Below are positions 1-7,723 of a DNA stretch of 19,361 nt, piece by piece. Where the stretch lies: the NCBI GenBank assembly GCA_937915725.1, contig CALGGV010000055.1, forward strand, positions 1 to 19,361. Direction: 5' to 3'. The position numbers and the translations under genes are program-made. The DNA is from an uncultured Selenomonadales bacterium. GTDB taxonomy: Bacteria > Bacillota > Negativicutes > Selenomonadales > Selenomonadaceae. How positions within the stretch are numbered: the first letter of the stretch is position 1; every line of letters starts with the position of its first letter. The notes beneath the pieces are model-generated. The model saw nothing but the letters and a program-made list of their open reading frames with translations. It did no database searches and was not told the origin of the DNA.

Positions 1-1077
1 AAAAACGCAAATGACGCGGCGGGGATTAGTTTCACGCGCCGCCTTCAAAGTTGCCACAATTTCCGTCGGGTGGTGTGCGTAGTCGTCAACAATCCAAATA
101 CTTTTGACATTGCCTTTAGTTTGAAAACGACGTTTTGCGCCGTGAAATTTGCTTAAGGCGTCAACAATTTTTGAAAATTCAATTCCAACTTCAGAGGCAG
201 TGGCGATTGTTGCAAGCGCGTTTGAAACATTGTGCCGCCCGTGAATTGCAAGTTTGACTCTGCCCAAAAGTTTTTCGCCCTTGAAAACGTCAAAAGATAC
301 ACCGTCAATTCCGGCGTAAATATTTTTAGCCGTAAAATCTGCAGGATTATCAAGGGCGTATGAAACAACTTTTTTCTTAATTTCGCTGCCAATTTCGCGC
401 AGGGGCTCACTGTCAAAACATAAAACTGCAACGCCGCCTTCAGTTACATTTTCCAAAAAAATTTTGAACGCCGCACGAATTTTTTCAACCGTGCCGTAAT
501 GGTCAAGGTGGTCATCCTCAACATTCGTAACAACTGCAATAGCCGGTTTTAATTTTATGAAGGAGCCGTCGCTCTCATCCGCCTCTGAAACAAGATAATC
601 GCCCGCGCCCAAAATTGCGCTTGTTCCTAAATCTGAACTTTCGCCGCCAATAACTATCGAAGGATCAACGCCCGCTCTGTGCAGTACAAATCCTATCATT
701 GAAGTTGTAGTAGTTTTGCCGTGCGAGCCTGCAACCGCTATACCTTTTTTAGAATTTACCAGCATTGCGTTAATATCTGAACGGTGAAGTTTTGGAATTT
801 TGAGTTCAGCCGCTTTTACAAGTTCGGGATTTTCCGGCGGAATTGCCGAAGAATAAACTATTGCATCAATATCATTTGAAATATTATTGGCGTCGTGTCC
901 TACAAAAACTTTTGCGCCAATATTTTTAAGCATTTCTACTGTTGCTGAATCTGCACAGTCCGAGCCGCTTATTTCGTAACCTGATTCAATTAAAATTTTG
1001 GCAAGCGCACTCATTCCCGCGCCGCCTATTCCTACAAAGTGAAATTTTTTTAAATTTAGCATATCGCTGAATCTCAA
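1..1077 (-). CDS. murC: UDP-N-acetylmuramate--L-alanine ligase (MurC), 3' end outside window
   Basis: Cytoplasmic Mur ligase that adds L-alanine to UDP-MurNAc using ATP, the first step in building the peptidoglycan stem peptide. The N-terminal nucleotide-binding motif HFVGIGGAGMS, the ATP-binding P-loop GSHGKTTTT near residue 116, and the Mur-ligase motifs SEADESDGS and NVEDDHLDHYG can all be read in one open frame. Further on are the substrate-domain motif GRHNVSNALA and the C-terminal DDYAHHPTE. About 359 codons are visible of a family that usually has about 450-460 residues, so the gene runs off the left edge. The start is probably TTG at 1077, because GGAGG (1086-1090) lies 8 nt upstream of it. 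The in-frame ATG at 1062 is 23 nt from that site, too far. Identification is secure; the start is less so. Confidence 0.95.
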   Translation of the reverse strand, partial: MRFSDMLNLKKFHFVGIGGAGMSALAKILIESGYEISGSDCADSATVEMLKNIGAKVFVGHDANNISNDIDAIVYSSAIPPENPELVKAAELKIPKLHRSDINAMLVNSKKGIAVAGSHGKTTTTSMIGFVLHRAGVDPSIVIGGESSDLGTSAILGAGDYLVSEADESDGSFIKLKPAIAVVTNVEDDHLDHYGTVEKIRAAFKIFLENVTEGGVAVLCFDSEPLREIGSEIKKKVVSYALDNPADFTAKNIYAGIDGVSFDVFKGEKLLGRVKLAIHGRHNVSNALATIATASEVGIEFSKIVDALSKFHGAKRRFQTKGNVKSIWIVDDYAHHPTEIVATLKAARETNPRRVICVF

Positions 1078-1090
1078 AATTTTTTCCTCC

Positions 1091-1398
1091 CAAAGTTTTT
1101 TTTATAAAAATTTTTTTTGAAAACACGGGTTTTCTTCCTTGAAATTCTTTAGAAATTTTTTTAACAAGTCGGCATTTCTTTCTTTAGAAGAAAGAAACGC
1201 CTAGCAAAGAAAGAATCCCTCGCCGTCAGGTTTTTCGCGTTAAAATATTCCTAGACTTAGAGCTAGAGCCGCGTTTAATTCCTTTGGCAGTGGCTTAAAG
1301 AAAGAGGCAAAAACTAAGACGGCGTTGGGCGTTAAAACTTTCACTAAAAAAAAATTTACTAAAGGTTTTTGTAACTTTTACGCCTTAACACCTAATCC
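1091..1398. other. Gene-free stretch between murC and the esterase gene
   Basis: No convincing coding sequence was found in these 308 nt. They hold a very A/T-rich segment just upstream of murC, a short GAAAAC/GTTTTC stem (1119-1134), the 21-bp dispersed repeat with its TTTCTTTCT hairpin (1161-1197), and a short heptad array at the right end (1383-1403). An imperfect GGCGTTAAAA...TTTTACGCC inverted repeat flanks about 1324-1383. No clear promoter for murC could be picked out. Confidence 0.6.
1161..1197. repeat. Dispersed intergenic repeat with hairpin (copy 1)
   Basis: Positions 1161-1181 (starting TTAACAAGTCGGCATTT) are the exact reverse complement of 18615-18635, at the other end of the window. 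The right side forms a 9-bp stem, TTTCTTTCT (1175-1183) with AGAAAGAAA (1189-1197), around a 5-nt loop. The same hairpin type appears at 11670-11693. Function is unknown. Confidence 0.7.
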
Positions 1399-1403
1399 TT
1401 AAA
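1383..1403. repeat. Short heptad array over the esterase stop codon
   Basis: Three 7-nt units, CCTTAAC, ACCTAAT and CCTTAAA, belong to the same degenerate family as the large array at 9952-10105. The stop codon of the esterase gene (1399-1401) lies inside the last unit. Confidence 0.6.
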
Positions 1404-2292
1404 TATATTTTTTCAGAAAATCTAAAATAACTCTAAAAATTTCTTCCTGCGCCCAATAATCGTCCGAGTGATTAGCATTCGGTACAATGTATCTTTCAGC
1501 CTCAACGCCAACATTTCTCAACACTTGAAAAATTAAATCTGTTTGCGCCGGCGAAACAATGTTATCTGCCGTGCCGTGCATTAAAAGCATTGGCGCAGAA
1601 TTTTTTGTAATGTAATTTATTGGATTAGCCCGCGCCGCCATTTCAGGATTTTCCAAAATTCCGCCGCCCGTCCCCGTAAAAACCGGAATGCCATTTACAA
1701 AAATTGACGCCATTGCACCGGGCATATTATACGCCGCTTGAATATTTTCCGGAAAATTTTCGGCTATTCGCGCAAGGTCTGAAATTCCGTACAAGTCAAC
1801 CGCCGCCAAAATTTTGCTGGAATAATTTAAATTTGCGCCAACGTTGAAAATTTTATCGCCGTTTGTAACAGCCGCAAACGCCGTAAGATAACCGCCCGCG
1901 CTGTCTCCAATTACAAAAACTTTTTCGGCGTCAACGTTGAAATTCTGTGCGCTTGCTTTTAAAAATCTTATCGCAGATTTTACATCTTCAATCGGCGCAG
2001 GAAATTTGCTGTTGGGCGCAGTGCGATAATTTATACTTCCAACTACAAAATTATTTTCAGCTAAAAACATTCTAAGTTGAGGCATACGCGCACGATTCGC
2101 CGAAATAAAACTGCCGCCTGTTACAAAAATTACTGCCGGTAATTTTTTATTTACAGCGGGAATTAATAAATCCATTTGCAAAGGTTGTACCGGTTTTTCA
2201 AAAGTCGATACCTGCGAATAAACCACGTCCGGTATATAATGAATTTTCGCCCGTTTCAATTCGACGTTCAAAACTTTACTTTCAAAGTACAC
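1399..2292 (-). CDS. Alpha/beta hydrolase, BD-FAE/acetyl-esterase-like
   Basis: Probable carboxylic-ester hydrolase of the alpha/beta-hydrolase fold (BD-FAE, esterase/lipase-like group), about 297 residues. The nucleophile elbow GDSAGG places the catalytic serine near residue 131. HGTADNIVSP supplies the acid region and PNANHSDDYW the catalytic histidine. The oxyanion-hole motif reads VTGGSF where the family usually has HGGG. No signal peptide is evident, so the protein is probably cytoplasmic. The start is GTG at 2292, because GGAG lies 8 nt upstream; the in-frame TTG at 2298 would be only 2 nt from GGAG. The stop codon lies in a heptad repeat. It follows the broken MATE gene by 16 nt and may be co-transcribed with it. 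The substrate cannot be told from the sequence. Confidence 0.85.
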   Translation of the reverse strand: MYFESKVLNVELKRAKIHYIPDVVYSQVSTFEKPVQPLQMDLLIPAVNKKLPAVIFVTGGSFISANRARMPQLRMFLAENNFVVGSINYRTAPNSKFPAPIEDVKSAIRFLKASAQNFNVDAEKVFVIGDSAGGYLTAFAAVTNGDKIFNVGANLNYSSKILAAVDLYGISDLARIAENFPENIQAAYNMPGAMASIFVNGIPVFTGTGGGILENPEMAARANPINYITKNSAPMLLMHGTADNIVSPAQTDLIFQVLRNVGVEAERYIVPNANHSDDYWAQEEIFRVILDFLKKYI

Positions 2293-2308
2293 TGGCAACG
2301 CTCCTTTT

Positions 2309-4075
2309 TCAAATTTTTATAATCAAGTAGTTTAAATTCATTACGTTTACATATTGAATTTTCTTTGCCATTTTTGCAACAAGTCTAATTCCAATGTGCG
2401 CCGTTACATCTTCGGAATTGTAAATTTCCTGCCACTTTTTGGGATTAAACGGGCGGCAGTCGTCACGAATTCTCAAAGTTATTTCTTCGCCTTTAATCAG
2501 CACGCGAATATCAATAGAATGTTTCTTGCCGTCGTTAAAGCCGTGCTACAAAATATTATACACCAATTCTTCAACGCAAATTGACGCATACATAGTTTTT
2601 TTTCGGCTGATATTGTGCTTTTCCAAAAAAACTTCCACAACTTCAGAAATACTTAAATCGTCGTCTCTGACATTAACTTGCATATTCATTTGAGGATTAT
2701 TCGGAGAATCAAAATCTTTTGGCAAAAGTAACATATCTTCCAAATTGAAAGTAATTTTTTTGCAATAGCACCAAATTCCGACAAATACCGCAATTAAAAA
2801 ACAAATATTATTCAATAAAAATGTAGCCCAAACTCCCGTCATTCCAAAATACGGCGTTAAAATTAATGCAAGCGGCACAATGAACAAAATATTGTTTGTA
2901 ACTGACATAATGCTTACAAGTTTAAATCTGCCGCAAGCTTGATAGAAATATTGCAGAATCGAAGTTACAGGCATAACAATCATACAAAACGCCAAAAAAT
3001 GAAGACCTTCATCAACCATATCAAACACTTGTGCATCATTAACGCCTGTGAAAACTCCGGCAATAACCGGCGCGGCAAGCGTTAAAATAATCAAAAGTGG
3101 AATTGAAACTAACGCCGCATAACGCAATTAAACGGTTATCAAGCGAAAAATAGATTTTTTGTCTTCTTCACCGATAAGTATACCTGCAATCATTTGAGTT
3201 GTTGAAGATACGGATTTTGGTATTGATTCAACAAATTGAAAAACATTATTCCAAATTGCCAACGCCGCAACTCCCGCCGCGCCGCCTGCCCCCAAAACGA
3301 CGTAATTTAAAAATCCACTCTGCAACATTGACGCGCCGCGCCCGAGTGCTATTGGTGCGCCATTTAAAATCATTTTGCTTAAATCTGAAATTTTAATATT
3401 TGCAAACGAAAATTTAAATGTTGCATTGGGGTTGCGGAAATGCAAAAGTAAAACTGCCAACGCCAAAAAATATGCTGCGGTTGTTGCCATTCCAATTTCC
3501 CACATTCCGCCGCCAAAATAAAAAATAGCAATTAAATCGCCTATTACATTTGAGACGCTTAAAACGGTAACTGCTTTAACAGATCTTCCTCTGTCGCTGT
3601 CAAGTTGCATTATTGGCGTTAAAATTGTAACTGCCGCAATGGCAGGAAGTCCCAATGAAGAAGATTGAATATAATCTATAGTTTCTTTGCGAACTACGCC
3701 CAAACTTTTATCTGCGCCGAGCATATCTGCAACTTGTTCAGGGAATATAAAGGAAATTAACGTAAGACAGGACAATAACCCTACAGTTATACTTATGGCA
3801 AGTGAAAAGCTGCCTATTGCCTCATCAAGTTTGCCTTTACCCAATTTTTGACTGATGGAAATTTGCATCCCCAAAGTTAAAACACTTTGTACTAACATTA
3901 TCAATTTCTGTAAAGGCAGGGTAAAACCGAACGCCGCCATTGCGTCCGCACCCCAATTTTTCCCAATAATTACCCCGTCGATAAAATTTCCAATAGTCGT
4001 TGCCATCATCGACATCAAAAAAACTATAAAAGTACTTTTGTATACATCTTCGATAATATTTTTTTTAATATCCAT
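2309..4075 (-). pseudogene. MATE transporter-HATPase fusion, second copy, with two in-frame stops
   Basis: This is a tandem paralogue of the gene at 4095-5864 and reads in one frame throughout, but is broken by TAA at 3128-3130 and TAG at 2546-2548. The first segment (4075-3131, 315 residues) is the N-terminal MATE half, with GNFIDGVIIG and MAAFGF. The second (3127-2549) holds the remaining membrane helices and the start of the ATPase domain up to VEELVYNIL. The third (2545-2309) holds the rest of the HATPase, with RDDCRPFNP and HIGIRLV. TAA replaces an alanine codon and TAG replaces the glutamate codon (GAG) of the intact copy. There is no frameshift. The second segment could restart at TTG directly after the TAA, and the third at GTG 2503 (VLIKGEE). 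A decaying pseudogene is the simplest reading; sequencing error or readthrough are alternatives. Confidence 0.75.
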
Positions 4076-4094
4076 AGTTAATTGGACTTCTCAT

Positions 4095-5864
4095 TTAACA
4101 AATTTTTATAATCAAGTAATTTAAATTCATCACGTTGACATATTTAATTTCTTTTGCCATTTTTGCAACAAGCCTTATTCCAATGTGTTTTGTTACATCT
4201 TCGTCATTGTAAATTTCCTGCCACTTTTTGGGATTAAACGGGCGGCAGTCGTCACGAATTCTCAAAGTTATTTCTTCGCCTTTTATCAGCACGCGAATAT
4301 CAATAGAATGTTTTTTGCCGTCGTTAAAGCCGTGCTCCAAAATATTATACACAATTTCTTCAACGCAAATTGACGCGTAATTAGTTTTTTTCCGGTCGAT
4401 ATTGTGCTTTTCCAAAAAAACTTCCACAACTTCAGAAATACTTAAATCATCGTCTCTGAAATTAACTTGCATATTCATTTGAGGATTATCGGGCGAGCCG
4501 AAATCTTTTGGCAAAATTAACATATCTTCAGGATTGAAAGTAATTTTTTTGTAATGATACCAGACGCCAAAAATTATCGCCAATAAAAATGCAAATTTGC
4601 TCAAGAAAACTCCTGCCCAAATTCCCTCCATTTCAAAAAACGGCGTCAAAATTAAAACAAACGGTACAACAAAAAGTACATTGTTTGCAAACGCCATAAT
4701 GTTTACAAGTTTAAACCTGCCGCAAGCTTGATAAAAATAATGCAACATTTCACTTAACGACATAAAAGTTAAACTGAATGCAATCCATTTTACACTGTCT
4801 GCAACCATTTCAAAAACTGCCGGATTTTCATCTGAAGTATAAATACCGGCAATTAGCGGCGCGGCTAAAATTAAAATTCCCGCTGTTGTCAAAGAAATTT
4901 TCAGCGAATATTTTACTGCAACTTTAGTAAGCCGTGAAATAGATTTTTTATCCTCTTCGCCAAATAAAATCCCGGCAATCATTTGAATTGCTGCAGCCTG
5001 CGCCTTCGGAAAAGTTTCAATCATTGAAAAAATATTGTTAAAAATTGCAACCGCCGCAACGCCCGCGCCGCCGCCAACACTTAAGGCAATGTGATTTAAA
5101 AAGCCGCTCTGCAACATTGACGCGCCGCGCCCAAGTGCACTGGGGGAGCCGATTAAAAGCATATCCTTCAGATTTGAAATTTTTATATTCGCAGGATTAA
5201 ATTTAAAATTTGCGGTCGGCTTGAAAAAGTGCAGAATCAAAAATCCCGCTGATAAGTAATAACTTACAGTCGTTGCAATTCCAATTCCCCACATTGTACC
5301 GCCAAAATAAGTAACACATATCAAGTCGCCCAAAACATTTGCCGCGCTTAAAATTGTAACGGCAGTAACTGCTCTTGGTCTGTCGCCGTCCAGTTGCATT
5401 ATCGGGCTTAAAAGTGCAACCGTCGCAACCGCAGGAAGTCCCAACGAAAAAGCTTGAAAATAATCAATCGCCTCTGCGCGAATAACGCCCAAATTTTCCT
5501 TCGCACCGAGTATATCTGCAATTTGCGCCGGAAAAATAAAAGTTACGGTAATGAAAAAAACTGCCAGCGAAAGTGCAACACTCAACGCAAGCGAAAAAAT
5601 CCCGTTAGCCTCATCTAATTTGCCTTTGCCCAAATTTTGACTGCAGAGAATTTGCATACCGAGTGCAAGGATATTTGGAAAAATCGCAGTGAATTTTTGA
5701 TAGGGCGAAGTAAAACCGAACGCCGCCATTGAATTTGTACCGAGCATATTTCCAATAATTATACCGTCAATAACATTTCCAATAGCCGTTGCCAGCATTG
5801 ACATTAGAAAGACTATGAATGTACTTTTGTACAAGTCTTCGATAATATTTTTTTTGTTATCCAT
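4095..5864 (-). CDS. MATE family transporter fused to an RsbW-like HATPase domain
   Basis: This 589-residue inner-membrane protein has two parts. Residues about 1-450 are a MATE/MOP-superfamily cation-coupled exporter with about 12 hydrophobic helices, recognisable from GNVIDGIIIGNMLG near the N-terminus and ACGRFKLVNIMAFANNVLF in the second half. Residues about 470-589 resemble the serine-kinase/anti-sigma HATPase family (HATPase_c_2): N-box EEIVYNILEHGF near 510, G1-like IRDDCRPFNP near 540, and G2-like HIGIRLVAKMA near 560. Ordinary MATE proteins end at about 450 residues, so the ATPase domain is an addition. The ATG start has GAGG 6 nt upstream and lies 3 nt after the lptF stop, which suggests translational coupling. 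The exported substrate and the partner of the ATPase domain are unknown. Confidence 0.88.
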   Translation of the reverse strand: MDNKKNIIEDLYKSTFIVFLMSMLATAIGNVIDGIIIGNMLGTNSMAAFGFTSPYQKFTAIFPNILALGMQILCSQNLGKGKLDEANGIFSLALSVALSLAVFFITVTFIFPAQIADILGAKENLGVIRAEAIDYFQAFSLGLPAVATVALLSPIMQLDGDRPRAVTAVTILSAANVLGDLICVTYFGGTMWGIGIATTVSYYLSAGFLILHFFKPTANFKFNPANIKISNLKDMLLIGSPSALGRGASMLQSGFLNHIALSVGGGAGVAAVAIFNNIFSMIETFPKAQAAAIQMIAGILFGEEDKKSISRLTKVAVKYSLKISLTTAGILILAAPLIAGIYTSDENPAVFEMVADSVKWIAFSLTFMSLSEMLHYFYQACGRFKLVNIMAFANNVLFVVPFVLILTPFFEMEGIWAGVFLSKFAFLLAIIFGVWYHYKKITFNPEDMLILPKDFGSPDNPQMNMQVNFRDDDLSISEVVEVFLEKHNIDRKKTNYASICVEEIVYNILEHGFNDGKKHSIDIRVLIKGEEITLRIRDDCRPFNPKKWQEIYNDEDVTKHIGIRLVAKMAKEIKYVNVMNLNYLIIKIC

Positions 5865-5867
5865 AAG

Positions 5868-6962
5868 TTACCTCGATGCCCTGTAAATTAAAAGTGAACC
5901 AAAAATTAAACCGACAATATTTGGAATCCAAACAGCAAAAAACGGCTCAAAAATTCCGCCGCGTGCAAGTGCGTTTGAAAGTGTCATTATCGAATAATAA
6001 ATAAAAATTATAACTACGCTAAGCGCAAATCCCATTGAAGAAGTATTTCTGGTTGGTTGCAGACCGAGCGGCACGCCGATTAACGCAAAAATCAAACTTG
6101 CCATTGGTACGGTAATTCTTTGATAAAGTTCAGTTTCAAGTTTTGCAGTGTCGGCAAATTGCGTTTTCATAATTTCAATTTGCGCTTTTAATTCTTTCAT
6201 TGTCAATTCTTCCGGGCGTTTTTGTTCACGGACAATTTGGCGCGGGCTTGCTTTTACCGGCAAAGATTGAGTTTCAAAACGCATTGTGCGCGTACGTTCA
6301 TTATCCGAAATATCATAAATAATTCCCTCGTGCATAATCCAAACATCATTTTTCCATTCGGCGTAAGAGGCGTTTTCAACGTGCGTTAATTTGCCTTCGT
6401 CGTTAAATTCTTGCATTGTGACGCCCTGCAGTGTTTCATCGCCTGCGCGATATTCTCTGGCGTAAACAAGGCGTTGCAGTACGTCATTTTGAATTTCTTT
6501 GACAATGATATGATCTTGAGATTTTAATTCGGTGTTGCCTTGAATTTCATAATAAACGACGTTGTTATAAGCGGTATTTGCCCACGGTACAACGTGTTCA
6601 TTAAATAAAATTGCACAAATGCTGAAAATAAATCCTAGAATAATTGCAGGCGCGGCTATTCTTCCAAAACTTATCCCGCAAGACTTCATAGCGGTAATTT
6701 CACTGGAACTTGACAGCCGCCCAAATGTTAAAAGCGTTGCCAATAACATTGACATTGGAAAAGTCCACATAATTATTGAAGGCAAACCGTAAACAAAAAT
6801 TTTTATGACTGAAGAAATTGACGCGCCGTAATCTGTAATAAATCTTGCGATTTTAAAAAGCGTTCCCGAGCCAATAAATACCGCCGAAAATGCGCAAATT
6901 CCAAAAATCGCCGCCATTATGACTTCACGGAAAATATATAAATCTAAAATTCTAATTCGCAA
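5868..6962 (-). CDS. lptF: LptF/LptG (YjgP/YjgQ) family LPS export permease
   Basis: Inner-membrane permease subunit of the LptB2FG transporter, which extracts LPS from the inner membrane and hands it to LptC and LptA. The 364-residue protein has the family layout: N-terminal helices starting MRIRILDLYIFREV, a helix with PSIIMWTFPMSMLLATLLTFGRLSSSSEITAMKSCG, a central periplasmic beta-jellyroll (about residues 130-265), and a C-terminal helix cluster with ITVPMASLIFALIGVPLGLQP. The start is TTG at 6962, with GGGAG 9 nt upstream. Only one member of the F/G pair is in the window, so the choice between LptF and LptG is uncertain and lptF is used provisionally. It lies downstream of lptB and the three small ORFs and is 3 nt from the MATE-fusion gene. 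Confidence 0.9.
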   Translation of the reverse strand: MRIRILDLYIFREVIMAAIFGICAFSAVFIGSGTLFKIARFITDYGASISSVIKIFVYGLPSIIMWTFPMSMLLATLLTFGRLSSSSEITAMKSCGISFGRIAAPAIILGFIFSICAILFNEHVVPWANTAYNNVVYYEIQGNTELKSQDHIIVKEIQNDVLQRLVYAREYRAGDETLQGVTMQEFNDEGKLTHVENASYAEWKNDVWIMHEGIIYDISDNERTRTMRFETQSLPVKASPRQIVREQKRPEELTMKELKAQIEIMKTQFADTAKLETELYQRITVPMASLIFALIGVPLGLQPTRNTSSMGFALSVVIIFIYYSIMTLSNALARGGIFEPFFAVWIPNIVGLIFGSLLIYRASR

Positions 6963-6981
6963 AAAAAGCCGCTCCCTTTTT

Positions 6982-7052
6982 AGGGAATAGGGATTAGGGG
7001 TTATAAATTTTTTACCACTTTTCCTTTAGTCTATTCCCTTCTCCCTTACTTA
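6982..7052. repeat. Facing heptad arrays forming an inverted repeat upstream of lptF
   Basis: Two short heptad arrays face each other. Units AGGGAAT, AGGGATT and AGGGGTT occupy 6982-7002, and C-rich units with CCCTT at 7-nt spacing occupy about 7029-7049. AGGGAATAG (6982-6990) is the exact reverse complement of CTATTCCCT (7031-7039), so a 9-bp stem with a loop of about 40 nt is possible between the last small ORF and lptF. The stop codon of the small ORF (7050-7052) abuts the right array. Confidence 0.6.
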
Positions 7053-7259
7053 CCACCTGTCGTACTCGTTATCCTCGTCGTCATCTTCTTCAAACATTAA
7101 CACAGCCGAGCGTAAAATTTGTCCGGAGTTTTCGTCAAAGCAAGTTGAATATTTTATATCGTCAAGATAATAACCTTCATTTTGGGCAATTTCGATAGCA
7201 TTTTGAAGGGCGCGTTCCAATTCTTTATCATTAAACGCACTGCGAACTATTACAAACAT
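7050..7259 (-). CDS. Small Cse60-like protein, paralogue 3
   Basis: A 69-residue protein of unknown function and the last of three adjacent paralogues. It shares with the other two the pattern FNDK-x-LE near the start, an amphipathic helix ending in G-x-x-L, a strand IKYS, and a C-terminal strand SAVLMF. This pattern resembles the small Firmicute sporulation-associated Cse60 family (DUF2758), but the link rests on pattern only. An acidic tail (EEDDDEDNEYD) is unique to this copy. A ribosome binding site AAGGAG lies 8 nt before the ATG. It sits between lptB and lptF in the same orientation, so it is probably co-transcribed with the LPS export genes. Confidence 0.75.
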   Translation of the reverse strand: MFVIVRSAFNDKELERALQNAIEIAQNEGYYLDDIKYSTCFDENSGQILRSAVLMFEEDDDEDNEYDRW

Positions 7260-7299
7260 TTTTTCAACTCCTTAAGTTTTTTATTATCGTCAAAAATTT

Positions 7300-7494
7300 T
7301 TATTTGTCAAAGAAAAGTATTGCGGATTTTAAAAAGCAATTTGCATCATCTTCAGTATGTTTTGACGCCGAAGGAGAAATTGAATATGAAACTTGTTTGA
7401 GTTGCAACCCCTTTGCCAAATTTTCATCAATTACCAACTGAATTTGCTGCTCCAGCCGCTTATCATTAAAGCCGCTACAAATTTTTACTTTCAT
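7300..7494 (-). CDS. Small Cse60-like protein, paralogue 2
   Basis: A 64-residue protein of unknown function, paralogous to the two flanking small ORFs. It begins MKVKICSGFNDKRLEQQIQ, has a helix ending in KGLQLKQ, the strand VSYS, and ends SAILFFDK. It has no signal peptide or membrane segment and is presumably cytoplasmic. A strong ribosome binding site AAGGAG lies just upstream of the ATG. The FNDK motif and spacing match paralogue 3 best, while the MKVK start matches paralogue 1. Function is not inferred. Confidence 0.75.
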   Translation of the reverse strand: MKVKICSGFNDKRLEQQIQLVIDENLAKGLQLKQVSYSISPSASKHTEDDANCFLKSAILFFDK

Positions 7495-7519
7495 TAAAAT
7501 TTCTCCTTACAATTTAAAA

Positions 7520-7711
7520 TTATTTTTGGCTGTCAAAAATTAATACTGCCGTTTTTTCAATATATTCATTATCGTCATCATAAACGCTTGAATGTGAAAT
7601 GTGCTTGAGAAAAAATCCTCTTTCTTGCATTTCGTCCAATGCTTTTTGAATTTTTTCTTCAAGGTCTTCACCATAATCATCTTCAACGCTGACACAAACT
7701 TTTACTTTCAC
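7520..7711 (-). CDS. Small Cse60-like protein, paralogue 1
   Basis: A 63-residue protein of unknown function, first of the three tandem paralogues. It starts MKVKVCVSVEDDYGEDLEEKIQ, continues with a helix to ERGFFLKHISHSS and ends TAVLIFDSQK. The start is GTG at 7711 with AAGGA 7-9 nt upstream; this ribosome binding site overlaps the lptB stop codon (TAAGGA), so translation is probably coupled to lptB. The family resemblance to Cse60/DUF2758 is inferred from length and strand-helix-strand pattern only. Confidence 0.75.
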   Translation of the reverse strand: MKVKVCVSVEDDYGEDLEEKIQKALDEMQERGFFLKHISHSSVYDDDNEYIEKTAVLIFDSQK

Positions 7712-7723
7712 TGAAAAACTTCC

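Noticed and set aside
153..431. 92-residue minus-strand open frame
   Set aside because: It lies inside murC in another frame, where all MurC motifs are read.
1119..1134. GAAAAC/GTTTTC stem as an intrinsic terminator
   Set aside because: The stem is short and A/T-rich, and a T-tract does not follow it in the direction of either neighbouring transcript.
2309..4075. Alternative genetic code explaining the two in-frame stops
   Set aside because: TAA and TAG both act as normal stops for neighbouring genes (TAG ends kdsB, lpxL and lpxK), so genome-wide reassignment is not tenable.
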